DNA of 8,822 bases from contig DATLBY010000232.1 in assembly GCA_035526665.1 (NCBI GenBank), forward strand, positions 1 to 8,822, given 5' to 3'. The notes under the pieces were generated by a model that worked only from the letters and a program-made list of their open reading frames with translations, did no database searches and was not told the origin of the DNA. This document shows positions 1 to 7,159 of the stretch, one piece after another; positions within the stretch are counted from its first letter, which is position 1, and each line of letters begins with the position of its first letter. The DNA comes from DATLBY01 sp035526665 (GTDB lineage: Bacteria > Acidobacteriota > Terriglobia > Bryobacterales > Bryobacteraceae). Position numbers and translations under genes: made by a program.

Positions 1-81
1 CTCCGAGCCTGTGCCATGAGCAAAGCATACTCCAATGCCGCTGGATTGGCAAGTACTTTGTCTGGTAGAGTGGCGCCGCGT

Positions 82-894
82 CTACGGCAGTTGCCGGAAA
101 CTGGTGAGCTGCACTCCTTCGCGCTGCAGCAGGTCGCGCACTGCGGGGTCGGTGAGTGCCCGCAATTCCTCTTCCCGGCTTTCCTTCAGACGCGTCGGCG
201 CAGCTCGCAGCTCGTCCGTGCACACCCCCGGATGGCACATGAATTCCGTGGTGCCTTCCGGCAGAGCCGGGAACAGCAGCAGCAGTTCCTGGGCGCGAAA
301 CCGGCCGGTGAACTGGAATCCAGCAAAATGATCGGTCATCCGGCAGCCATGACGCTGCAGCGTCTGCTGGAGACTGCCGCGTACCGACCGCATGGAGTGG
401 TTTACCAACCGCTGGGTGACCGGCACTCCGTGTGTCCGCCCAGAGATTGGGAAATCGAAGGGGCGCCGGATCCACGGGATCCCAAACTCCTCCGATATCC
501 GGCAGACCGCATCCAGCACGCGCGGCAGCAAATGCGTATGTTTGTGTGAATCCAGGTGCGTAGGCCGAATGCCGGTGGAGAGGATGCGCTCCACTTGGGG
601 CCGCAGTTCCTCGTACGGATGCAAGCGCCGTAGCATGACGGCCGTCGCCAGTTGGCGGATTCCTTCCGGCAGCCGCTCACCCGAAGCCAGCGACCGGCCG
701 CCGATCAGTACCAAGTGGCAGCCGATATCCAGGTCCGCGTTCGCGCGCGCCAGCTCCACTGCATCGTCAAACGCATCGCCATTCGCCATCAACGTAGTTG
801 CGGTCAGAATGCCCTTGCGGTAGGCCTGGACAATTCCCTGATTCACATCCCGGGTGAAGCCAAAATCGTCCGCGTTGACGATCAGTTGCCTCAA
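82..894 (-). CDS. ChbG/HpnK (YdjC-like) family carbohydrate deacetylase
   Basis: A 270-residue protein of the YdjC/ChbG/HpnK family, metal-dependent deacetylases that remove acetyl groups from N-acetylated sugars (ChbG on chito-oligosaccharides, HpnK on a hopanoid head group). Visible motifs are the N-terminal NADDFG (residues 7-12, metal-binding Asp), H60 in the DIGCHLVL strand, HLDSHKHTH (113-121, with H117 the likely metal ligand) and EFMCHPG (217-223, conserved His221). Length is normal for the family and no key residue is missing. There is no signal peptide, so it is probably cytoplasmic. The start is TTG at 894, forced because NADDFG sits only six residues in. It overlaps the mlaD stop as TTGA and no Shine-Dalgarno sequence is evident, so translation is probably coupled to mlaD. 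The motifs do not separate ChbG from HpnK, and no hopanoid genes are in view, so the substrate is unknown. Family call is firm. Confidence 0.9.
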   Translation of the reverse strand: MRQLIVNADDFGFTRDVNQGIVQAYRKGILTATTLMANGDAFDDAVELARANADLDIGCHLVLIGGRSLASGERLPEGIRQLATAVMLRRLHPYEELRPQVERILSTGIRPTHLDSHKHTHLLPRVLDAVCRISEEFGIPWIRRPFDFPISGRTHGVPVTQRLVNHSMRSVRGSLQQTLQRHGCRMTDHFAGFQFTGRFRAQELLLLFPALPEGTTEFMCHPGVCTDELRAAPTRLKESREEELRALTDPAVRDLLQREGVQLTSFRQLP

Positions 895-1964
895 AAGATG
901 GCCAGTTTGATCCGTAAAAACTTCTTCGGGTTCGCGCGGATATCTTTGAATAGCGACTGCAGCTCGCGCGTCGCGCCGTTCATCGTGTCGTAGAGCTGCG
1001 GGTTCACCAGGAGCTGCCCAATGGTCCCTTGGCCGGCGTTCAGCTTGTCGATCATCAGATCCATTTTGGCCAGCGACCCGGTCAGCTGGTTGTGCAGCTC
1101 GTCGCTGTTCAGCAGCTTACCCACCGTTCCTTTCCCGGAGTTCACCTGGTCGATCGTCTTACGCAAATCCGCCAGCGTCTGCCGGGTCTCGCTGTACAGG
1201 GCCTCATCCTTCAGCAGCTTGCCGGCCGTCCCCTTGCCCTGCTGCAAGTCGTCCATCATCGTATCCAGCCGCGCGAGGGATCCGCGCACGTCCCGGTACA
1301 GGGTGTCGTCGTTCAGCAGCTTCCCGATGGTGCCCTTGGAGGAATTCAAGGCGCTGGTGACCTTCTGACCCTCATTCACGATGGCTAAGACTTTGTTGTA
1401 CAGCTCCTCATCCACCAACAGCTTCCCGATACTGCCCTTGCCCGCCTCAATCAAGCCCACTATGGCGTCCACCCGCTCGACGATCGTCTTCAGCGATGTA
1501 AGCGTCGCATAGCCCTCGGCCACTACGTCGTCAAAGCCGGCCGTATTCAGGCTCTGGACCTCCGCGCCCGGCTGCACAGGCACGCCGCTGAGACCCTTCT
1601 TGATATTGATGTACTTGGTGCCCAGTAAATTTTCGGCGGCGATGGAAGCTATGGAGTCCACCGGGATCTCCTGCAGCATCTCGCGGTCCACTTCCAGCTT
1701 CAGTTTAATGATCCGCCTCGGGTTACGCTCTCCCGACAGGCTGATCTCCTTCACGCTGCCGACGGCGATTCCGTTTAGCCGGACGGGGGCGCCCTTTGCC
1801 AGAGCCGCCGAATCCCCCAGGTATGTATAGATGGTTTCATGCTTGGCAAACAGCTTCTTGGATCCCGTGAGAAGAAATATCAGGACTCCCAGGATGATCA
1901 TGGCGACCACCGCCATCACCCCGACGCGCAGTTGAGCCCAACTTACTTTTTGTGCGGACGGCAT
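891..1964 (-). CDS. mlaD: MlaD-type MCE domain lipid-transport protein with five 34-residue repeats
   Basis: The 357-residue periplasmic, membrane-anchored substrate-binding subunit of an MCE/Mla ABC lipid transporter. Residues 1-11 are a short cytoplasmic tail, about 13-33 a single transmembrane helix, and about 41-124 the MCE (MlaD) domain, with GAPVRLNGIAVGSV (58-71) and ENLLGTKYINI (111-121) as its typical strands. MCE domains form hexameric rings with a central lipid pore. After the domain come five tandem repeats of exactly 34 residues starting at 175, 209, 243, 277 and 311, each opening with a GKGTIGKLL-like motif followed by an (E/D)-x-LY helix. The protein ends in a short strand, KKFLRIKLAIF, with a terminal Phe. 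E. coli MlaD is about 180 residues, so this one has a long extra C-terminal part. The start is ATG, 10 bp after mlaF, with only a weak ribosome site. The TGA stop overlaps the deacetylase start. Confidence 0.93.
   Translation of the reverse strand: MPSAQKVSWAQLRVGVMAVVAMIILGVLIFLLTGSKKLFAKHETIYTYLGDSAALAKGAPVRLNGIAVGSVKEISLSGERNPRRIIKLKLEVDREMLQEIPVDSIASIAAENLLGTKYINIKKGLSGVPVQPGAEVQSLNTAGFDDVVAEGYATLTSLKTIVERVDAIVGLIEAGKGSIGKLLVDEELYNKVLAIVNEGQKVTSALNSSKGTIGKLLNDDTLYRDVRGSLARLDTMMDDLQQGKGTAGKLLKDEALYSETRQTLADLRKTIDQVNSGKGTVGKLLNSDELHNQLTGSLAKMDLMIDKLNAGQGTIGQLLVNPQLYDTMNGATRELQSLFKDIRANPKKFLRIKLAIF
933..1442 (-). repeat. Five in-frame 102-bp tandem repeats inside mlaD
   Basis: Five diverged direct repeats with a period of exactly 102 bp encode the 34-residue units of MlaD. 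On the plus strand the anchor cagcagctt recurs at 1110, 1212 and 1314, with the variants caggagctg at 1008 and caacagctt at 1416, every step being 102 bp. Protein units open with GKGSIGKLLV, SKGTIGKLLN, GKGTAGKLLK, GKGTVGKLLN and GQGTIGQLLV, each followed by an amphipathic helical stretch. The units are diverged at the DNA level, which points to old, selected duplication and not to a recent slippage array. Confidence 0.9.
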
Positions 1965-1974
1965 AAGCTAGTCA

Positions 1975-2805
1975 TCAATTCTTTCTCCATTTAAATCTTG
2001 AGACGTACTCGTCACTCTGTTCTTCCAGCTCTTCTTCGGTTCCTTCGAAAACCAGCCGGCCCCTTTGGAACACCATGAACTTGGTGCGTTCATGGATTCC
2101 CGCTGCTTCGCGCCCAGCGGGCTCCAGTTGCCCGCTTTGGGGATTGTAGCGAAAATTAGCAATCAGGTGCCCGTCCTGGTAGCGATGAGTCACAATAGCC
2201 GAGGTGGTGTTGCTGGTGTCCCGCGCCTTCACAATCAGCGCGATGATGGTGTTTGCAGTGATCGGGTCCAGCCCGGCCGTCGGCGAGTCGTACAGCATCA
2301 GCGGCGGCTGCGTAACGGCGGCTCGCGCGATCCCCACGCGGCGGCGCATCCCGCCTGACAATTCGCTGGGAAACTTCTCCAGCGTGTGCTCGAGTTCGAC
2401 GAACCGGAGCGCTTCATGGACCTTCGCCGCCTCTTGTTCCGTGTATCTCGTAGGCCTTCCGGCCGAGTTGATCAGAGGATAACTCACGTTCTCTTCAATA
2501 TTGAAGGAATCGAAAAGTCCGCCCTCCTGGAACAGCACGCCGATCTTGCCCCGGATAGAATACAGATCGTCCTCTTTAAAAGTGGTGACATCCTCGCCGA
2601 ACAGAAAGATCTTGCCGGAGTCGGGCTTCAATAGCCCCAGCGCCGTCTTTAGCAGCACCGATTTCCCGCTTCCCGCCGCCCCGAAGATGATGCGTGTCTC
2701 GCCGGCTTGCAGATCGAACGACACATGATCCAGTGCGGGCTCCTCATCGAAGAATAGCGAGACATCTTCAAACCGGAGGATCGAACCGCTTACGTGTTCC
2801 GTCAT
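1975..2805 (-). CDS. mlaF: MlaF-type ABC transporter ATP-binding protein
   Basis: The 276-residue cytoplasmic ATPase of the MCE/Mla lipid transporter, expected to pair with MlaE. Motifs in order: Walker A GAAGSGKS (42-49), Q-loop FQEGGLFDS with Q93, ABC signature LSGGM (149-153), Walker B LMLYD with D173, D-loop AGLDP (177-181) and H-loop VTHR with H207. The FQEGGLFDSFNIEENV stretch is typical of MlaF/Mkl ATPases. Two things are unusual. The residue after the Walker B Asp, normally the catalytic Glu, is Ser174 (codon TCG). Between the H-loop and the last core strand there is also an insertion (about residues 215-242, NFRYNPQSGQLEPAG and onward) not found in typical MlaF. Everything else looks intact and the reading frame is clean. 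It starts with ATG 12 bp after mlaE and ends 10 bp before mlaD, so the three are surely co-transcribed. Confidence 0.93.
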   Translation of the reverse strand: MTEHVSGSILRFEDVSLFFDEEPALDHVSFDLQAGETRIIFGAAGSGKSVLLKTALGLLKPDSGKIFLFGEDVTTFKEDDLYSIRGKIGVLFQEGGLFDSFNIEENVSYPLINSAGRPTRYTEQEAAKVHEALRFVELEHTLEKFPSELSGGMRRRVGIARAAVTQPPLMLYDSPTAGLDPITANTIIALIVKARDTSNTTSAIVTHRYQDGHLIANFRYNPQSGQLEPAGREAAGIHERTKFMVFQRGRLVFEGTEEELEEQSDEYVSRFKWRKN

Positions 2806-2817
2806 GCCGGCTACAGG

Positions 2818-3567
2818 TCAAACGAAGATGCGCGTAATGAAAAACGTGAAAATAAAGATCCAGACCGACGCCGCCACCACCGCCTGAGTGGTAGCGCGCC
2901 CCACTCCCTGGGTCCCGCCTGTGGTTCGCATTCCGTAAAAACAACCTACCAATGAAATGATTAACGCGAACACAAAAGGTTTCAAAAGCCCCTGCGCTAC
3001 ATCGTTATATTCGAGCGAACGGTAAGCGGTGTCCCAGTACTGGTTATAGGTGAGGTTCAAGGTGAAGAAGGCGATCAGAAAGCCTCCAATCAAGCCAACG
3101 AAATCCGCGATGATCGTCAGCAGCGGCAGCATGACCGCCGTCGCGATCAGGCGCGGTGTCACCAGTTTCTTCACCGGGTCGGTTCCCAGCGCGCGCATGG
3201 CATCGATCTGCTCGGTCACCTTCATGGATCCGAGTTCGCTGGCGATTCCCGAAGCCACCCGCCCCGCCACCAGCAGCGCCGTAAGGACCGGGCCCATTTC
3301 ACGCACCAGCGTGATCGCGACAATTTGCCCTACCTGGCCCGTGGCCCCGTAGGTTGCCAGCGCGCGCGACATCTGCAACGCCATTACGGCGCCGCTAAAG
3401 AATCCCACCAGGATCACAATTGGCAGGCTTCCCACGCCGATTATGTCCATCTGGAGCACGATATCGTCGGTATAATGAGGCGTCCGTGCTACGTTCTGGA
3501 TCGCCCGGCCGCTGAGCGAATAGAACTCCTGGAGTGAAAGTAGGGGCCGTTTCAGGAAGTCGAGCAA
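2818..3567 (-). CDS. mlaE: MlaE family ABC transporter permease
   Basis: The 249-residue inner-membrane permease of the MCE/Mla lipid transporter. It has an N-terminal amphipathic stretch (1-30) and about five to six hydrophobic segments (about 45-68, 80-105, 143-170, 195-212, 229-247). The hallmark MlaE loop is present as ELGSMKVTEQIDAMRALGTD (111-130) followed by PVKKLVTPRL. The GGTQGVGRATTQAVV segment (217-231) is also family-typical. MlaE dimers form the membrane core on which the MlaD hexamer and MlaF ATPases assemble. The only plausible start is TTG at 3567: an in-frame TAG lies seven codons upstream and no ATG or GTG occurs before the conserved region. GAGG 11 nt upstream could serve as ribosome site. 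It is the first gene of the operon. Length is normal. Confidence 0.93.
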   Translation of the reverse strand: MLDFLKRPLLSLQEFYSLSGRAIQNVARTPHYTDDIVLQMDIIGVGSLPIVILVGFFSGAVMALQMSRALATYGATGQVGQIVAITLVREMGPVLTALLVAGRVASGIASELGSMKVTEQIDAMRALGTDPVKKLVTPRLIATAVMLPLLTIIADFVGLIGGFLIAFFTLNLTYNQYWDTAYRSLEYNDVAQGLLKPFVFALIISLVGCFYGMRTTGGTQGVGRATTQAVVAASVWIFIFTFFITRIFV

Positions 3568-3570
3568 AGT

Positions 3571-3583
3571 CGAGGCTGCCTCG
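3571..3583 (-). promoter_or_regulatory. mlaE ribosome-binding site inside a small perfect hairpin
   Basis: The only Shine-Dalgarno-like sequence before mlaE, GAGG on the minus strand (3579-3582), lies in a perfect 5-bp inverted repeat, CGAGG-ctg-CCTCG, ending just upstream of the TTG start. Pairing would hide the GAGG in the mRNA. Together with the TTG start this suggests low translation initiation for mlaE. The sequence is seen; the regulatory effect is inference, and such a short stem could occur by chance. Confidence 0.35.
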
Positions 3584-3627
3584 CTCTAGATGCTAACATA
3601 CCGATCTCCGCATCACTCGGACTTCGC

Positions 3628-4590
3628 ATGAAGGGACTCACCGATATACCCGGAATCCGTGTCGGCCATGCCTCCGATTTCGAGGGATTGACCGGCTGTA
3701 GCGTCATCCTTTGCGAAGCCGGCGCGGTGGCGGGCTGCGACATCCGGGGATCGGCGACCGGCACCGAGGAGTTCGATCTGATGAATCCCCTCCACCTCAC
3801 CGGGCAGATTCACGGCCTGGTTTTCGCCGGCGGCAGCGCCTTCGGGCTGGAGGCTGTGTCCGGCGTGCGCCGGTATCTGGAGCAGAAAGGCATCGGCTAC
3901 GACACCGGTTACGCACGGATTCCACTGGTTCCCGGCGCCATTCTCTACGACCTTGGAATCGGGAAGGCCACGGCGCGCCCCACGCGCGAAATGGGAGCGG
4001 CCGCTGCCGCTGCGGCCAGTACCGATGCGGTAGCCGAGGGGTGCGTGGGCGCAGGCACCGGCGCTACCGTGGGCAAGGTGCTCGGCATGAAACAGGCGAT
4101 GAAGGGCGGGATCGGAAGCTTTACGGTCGCACTGGAAGGCCCCTACGCCGCCGTCAGGGTGTCCGCCTTGGCGGCCGTGAACGCCGTGGGTGACATTCTG
4201 GATCCGGCAACCGGCGCGATCCTGGCCGGCGCCCGCACCGCGCCTGGCTCGAAGAGCTTTGTGAACAGCGCCCTCGCCCTAAAACGCGGTGCCCGGGCGG
4301 GATTTCAGACCAACACGACGCTGGTCGCGGTAGCGACCAATGCCGCGCTCAGCAAAGTGCAGGCGACCAAAGTGGCGCAGATGGCGCAGCATGGCATGGT
4401 TCGCACCATTTCGCCCGTCAACACCACTGGGGATGGCGATCTTGTGGTGGCGCTTTCGGCGGGCAGGGAAAAGGCCGATGTGAATGCCATCGGTGTTGCT
4501 GCGGCCGAAGCCGTCGCCGCCGCGATAGTCCGTGCGGTCCGGTCCGCCAAGAGTCTAGGCGGCGTCCCGGGGCTTGCCGGGCTTTCTTAG
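3628..4590 (+). CDS. P1 family (DmpA-like) N-terminal nucleophile peptidase
   Basis: A 320-residue protein of peptidase family P1 (DmpA/BapA fold), which self-cleaves into two chains and then uses the newly exposed Ser or Thr as nucleophile. Characterised members are L-aminopeptidase/D-esterases or beta-peptidyl aminopeptidases. The typical start LTDIPGIRVGHASDFEGLTG (4-23) is present, as are CDIRGSATGT (37-46), HGLVFAGGSAFGLEA (62-76), EGCVGAGTGATVGK (137-150) and NTTLVAVATNAAL (229-241). By family comparison the cleavage site and nucleophile lie at Thr230 or Thr231 of the NTT motif, giving chains of about 230 and 90 residues. There is no signal peptide, so it is likely cytoplasmic. The ATG start fits the family N-terminus, though no good Shine-Dalgarno sequence precedes it. 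It is divergent from mlaE by 60 bp and upstream of the PBP by 103 bp; a functional link to either is unproven. Confidence 0.88.
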   Translation: MKGLTDIPGIRVGHASDFEGLTGCSVILCEAGAVAGCDIRGSATGTEEFDLMNPLHLTGQIHGLVFAGGSAFGLEAVSGVRRYLEQKGIGYDTGYARIPLVPGAILYDLGIGKATARPTREMGAAAAAAASTDAVAEGCVGAGTGATVGKVLGMKQAMKGGIGSFTVALEGPYAAVRVSALAAVNAVGDILDPATGAILAGARTAPGSKSFVNSALALKRGARAGFQTNTTLVAVATNAALSKVQATKVAQMAQHGMVRTISPVNTTGDGDLVVALSAGREKADVNAIGVAAAEAVAAAIVRAVRSAKSLGGVPGLAGLS

Positions 4591-4693
4591 CCATCTTCAA
4601 CAAAACACACAGTCGCACAAACTTTGGAAACGCCTCGCATCCGTGCGCGTCACATCAGGGACATCAACTCGTATCGAGGATGCCACCACATCA

Positions 4694-7123
4694 ATGAAAG
4701 ACCTGCTGACCAGCGAACCTGCGGTGACGGATCCTCCGCCCGATCAGCCTCCGGTAAGTACGGAGCAAGCTCCGGCAAAACCAGCTCGCCCTCGTTTCCC
4801 CCACCCGATTCTGCTGTCGCTGGCCGCCCTCCTCGCCGTCGGTGTCGTCGGATTCCTGTACTTTTATCTCAAATATGCCCTCCTCATCCAGGAAAGACTG
4901 GGTAACGGCATCGCTCAGACCGGCACGATGATCTACGCTGCCCCCAGAACCCTTGCCGTCGGAGATCCCTTTAACCCGAATGAGATTGTGGCTCAACTGC
5001 ACCGGACGGGGTATGACGGTAAGCCCGGTGGACGCATCGGAACCTTCCAGATGGCGCCCGGAAGCCTGACCGTCACCACTGGCCCGGATTCCTATTACGA
5101 GCCGCAGACTGCGGTCATCCAGTTTGCCGCCGGCAAGGTGACGCGCATCGTCTCCCGTACCCACAACTCCGACAGCGCGCAATATTCGCTGGAGCCGGAA
5201 CTGATTACCAATCTGCTCGACACCAGCCGCGAGAAAAGGCGCCCCGTCCCCTATGCCGATCTTCCTCCCCACCTGATTCACGCGATGATCGCCACCGAGG
5301 ACAAGCGGTTCTTCCAGCATGGGGGACTCGACATCTTCCGCATCGCCAAGGCTGCATACGTGGATATCCGCGAGGGCCGGCGTGAGCAGGGCGCATCTAC
5401 TCTCACCATGCAGTTGGCCCGTAGCTTTTTTCTGGACCAGGAAAAGACCTTCAAGCGAAAGCTCGCCGAAATCCTGCTGACCGCGGAGCTGGAACGGCGC
5501 TTCACCAAGGAACAGATCCTGGAGTTCTATGCCAACGAGGTCTACCTCGGGCGCCGCGGCAGCTTCAGCATTCATGGCTTCGGACAGGCGGCCCGCAGCT
5601 ACTTTGGGAAAGAGGTTTCCAAGCTAACTCTGCCCGAATCGGCCATGCTCGTCGGTATCATCCAGCGGCCCGGCTATTACAATCCGTTCCGTTATCCTGA
5701 GCGCGTACGGGGCCGTCGCGATCTGGTGCTCACGCTGACGCACAACAACAAATTCATTACGGCGGATCAGTACGCTCAAGCCCTCAAGACCCCCATCGCG
5801 CTAAGCCCGGGAGAAACGGAATCCACCGATGCCCCCTACTACGTCGATCTGATCAATGACGAACTGCAGACCCGGCTGCAGGACAGGGACTTTGCGGCAA
5901 ACAACTTCCACGTCTACACCACCCTCGATCTCAACCTGCAGCGGGATGCGGTGGCTGCCGTAAATCTCGGTATGCAGGAGGTCGACGCCCTGATACGCAA
6001 GAAGAAAAAGGCAAAAGGAAAGGTGGACGCATTGCCGCAGGTGGCCCTCATCGCCATCGATCCGCATACCGGCGCGCTGAAGGCTCTCGTCGGAGGCCGG
6101 AGCTACGGGCAGAGCCAGCTCAATCACTCTCTCGCCAAGCGGCAGCCTGGATCGTCCTTCAAACCCTTCGTGTATGCCGCCGCACTCAGCACCGCGTTGG
6201 CCGGCGGTAAGCGCGAAATCATTACGGCTGCAACCCCTTTGCTGGACGCGCCCACTACATTCTGGTTTAACGGACGGCCCTATGAGCCCGGAAACTTTCA
6301 TGACGAGTTTCATGGCGGGGTCACTGTCCGGCAGGCCTTGGCCAAGTCGATGAACATCCCCGCTGTCAAACTCGCTGAAAAGGTGGGTTACAAATCCGTG
6401 GCGGATCTGGCGCATCGTGCCGGCATAGAGTCCAACATGCAGCCTACTCCGTCCCTGGCGCTGGGAGCTTATGAGACGACTCCGCTCGAGATCGCCAATG
6501 CCTATACCATCTTCTCGAACAAGGGCGCTTACGTGAAGCGCACTTCCATCAACTCTATTCGCGATCGCAAAAATCAGATTGTGTTCGCTAATAAACTAGA
6601 GGCCCAGCCGGTCCTCGACCCCAGGGTGGCTTACCTGATGGTCAATTTAATGGAAGAAGTGTTGCGCAGCGGGACCGGCGCCGCCGTGCGCTCCCGTGGC
6701 TTCACCCTGCCCGCGGCCGGCAAAACCGGGACCTCACGCGATGGCTGGTTTGCCGGTTTCAGCAGCGAGATGTTGTGCGTGGTCTGGGTGGGCTATGATG
6801 ACAATCGCGAACTCGACCTGGAAGGCGCGAAATCGGCGCTTCCAATTTGGACCGAGTTCATGAAACGTGCCCATCAGTATCGGGAATACCGCGATGCCCA
6901 CGCCTTTGAGGCGCCGGAAGGAATTACCCGTGCCGGTATCTGCACCGAGTCGGGGCTCCTGGCCAATCCGGAATGCCCGGCCAGGACCGAACTGTTCATC
7001 GCCGGGACTTCGCCAAGATCCTCATGTACGCTTTTGCACAACGGCTTAGACGATCCCAACTTCCCCGCCGCCGAGGAGCACAAACAAGGCGTCTTTCATA
7101 AGATCTGGGGGATTTTCAAATAA
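4694..7123 (+). CDS. Class A penicillin-binding protein (PBP1B-like, UB2H + GT51 + transpeptidase)
   Basis: An 809-residue bifunctional peptidoglycan synthase anchored in the inner membrane and acting in the periplasm. A Pro-rich cytoplasmic tail (1-36) is followed by a transmembrane helix (about 37-61), a UB2H-like domain (about 75-170) and a GT51 glycosyltransferase (about 180-350). The GT51 domain shows ATEDKRFFQHGG with catalytic Glu202 and EQGASTLTMQLAR (231-243), where family members often have QQ in place of MQ. The transpeptidase domain has SSFK (catalytic Ser487, Lys490), SMN (552-554) and KTGT (677-680). A lysine-rich insert, KKKKAKGK (436-443), precedes the transpeptidase core, and the C-terminus has four Cys (750, 761, 778 and an internal 695). 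The frame is open back to a TTG at 4574 inside the peptidase gene, but ATG 4694 is preferred: it has AGGA 13 nt upstream, and the upstream residues look non-coding. Resembles mrcB products; the exact paralogue is uncertain. Confidence 0.93.
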   Translation: MKDLLTSEPAVTDPPPDQPPVSTEQAPAKPARPRFPHPILLSLAALLAVGVVGFLYFYLKYALLIQERLGNGIAQTGTMIYAAPRTLAVGDPFNPNEIVAQLHRTGYDGKPGGRIGTFQMAPGSLTVTTGPDSYYEPQTAVIQFAAGKVTRIVSRTHNSDSAQYSLEPELITNLLDTSREKRRPVPYADLPPHLIHAMIATEDKRFFQHGGLDIFRIAKAAYVDIREGRREQGASTLTMQLARSFFLDQEKTFKRKLAEILLTAELERRFTKEQILEFYANEVYLGRRGSFSIHGFGQAARSYFGKEVSKLTLPESAMLVGIIQRPGYYNPFRYPERVRGRRDLVLTLTHNNKFITADQYAQALKTPIALSPGETESTDAPYYVDLINDELQTRLQDRDFAANNFHVYTTLDLNLQRDAVAAVNLGMQEVDALIRKKKKAKGKVDALPQVALIAIDPHTGALKALVGGRSYGQSQLNHSLAKRQPGSSFKPFVYAAALSTALAGGKREIITAATPLLDAPTTFWFNGRPYEPGNFHDEFHGGVTVRQALAKSMNIPAVKLAEKVGYKSVADLAHRAGIESNMQPTPSLALGAYETTPLEIANAYTIFSNKGAYVKRTSINSIRDRKNQIVFANKLEAQPVLDPRVAYLMVNLMEEVLRSGTGAAVRSRGFTLPAAGKTGTSRDGWFAGFSSEMLCVVWVGYDDNRELDLEGAKSALPIWTEFMKRAHQYREYRDAHAFEAPEGITRAGICTESGLLANPECPARTELFIAGTSPRSSCTLLHNGLDDPNFPAAEEHKQGVFHKIWGIFK

Positions 7124-7159
7124 CCGTTCCGCAACCCCACTTGTAATGCGGTTCACTCT

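Noticed and set aside
62..74. TGGTAGAGTGG resembles a tRNA D-arm
   Set aside because: No acceptor stem, anticodon arm or T-arm can be folded around it, and the downstream bases belong to the deacetylase gene.
1..81. Possible minus-strand gene start (ATG at 17, GGAG-like site at 30-33) and a CCAAT/ATTGG inverted repeat at 32-49 downstream of the deacetylase
   Set aside because: Only five codons are visible before the window edge, and the stem is 5 bp with no T-run. Neither can be supported as a gene or a terminator.
16..549. Long open frames on the opposite strand of the deacetylase, and similar ones opposite mlaD, mlaF and the PBP (for example 4691-5575 minus)
   Set aside because: They lie antisense to genes with clear family motifs, have low-complexity or Arg/Ser-rich translations and no recognisable domain. 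They are by-products of GC-rich coding DNA.
3568..3627. Promoter candidates in the divergent mlaE-peptidase spacer (TATGTT on the minus strand, TAACAT on the plus strand)
   Set aside because: Both have a passable -10 but no matching -35 at suitable spacing, so no promoter is called, although one must be nearby for each direction.
4591..4693. Search for a promoter or terminator between the peptidase and PBP genes
   Set aside because: No convincing -35/-10 pair or hairpin with T-run was seen; the two genes may be co-transcribed.
7129..7151. CCGCA/TGCGG inverted repeat just after the PBP stop
   Set aside because: A 5-bp stem with a 13-nt loop and no T-run is too weak to call a terminator.
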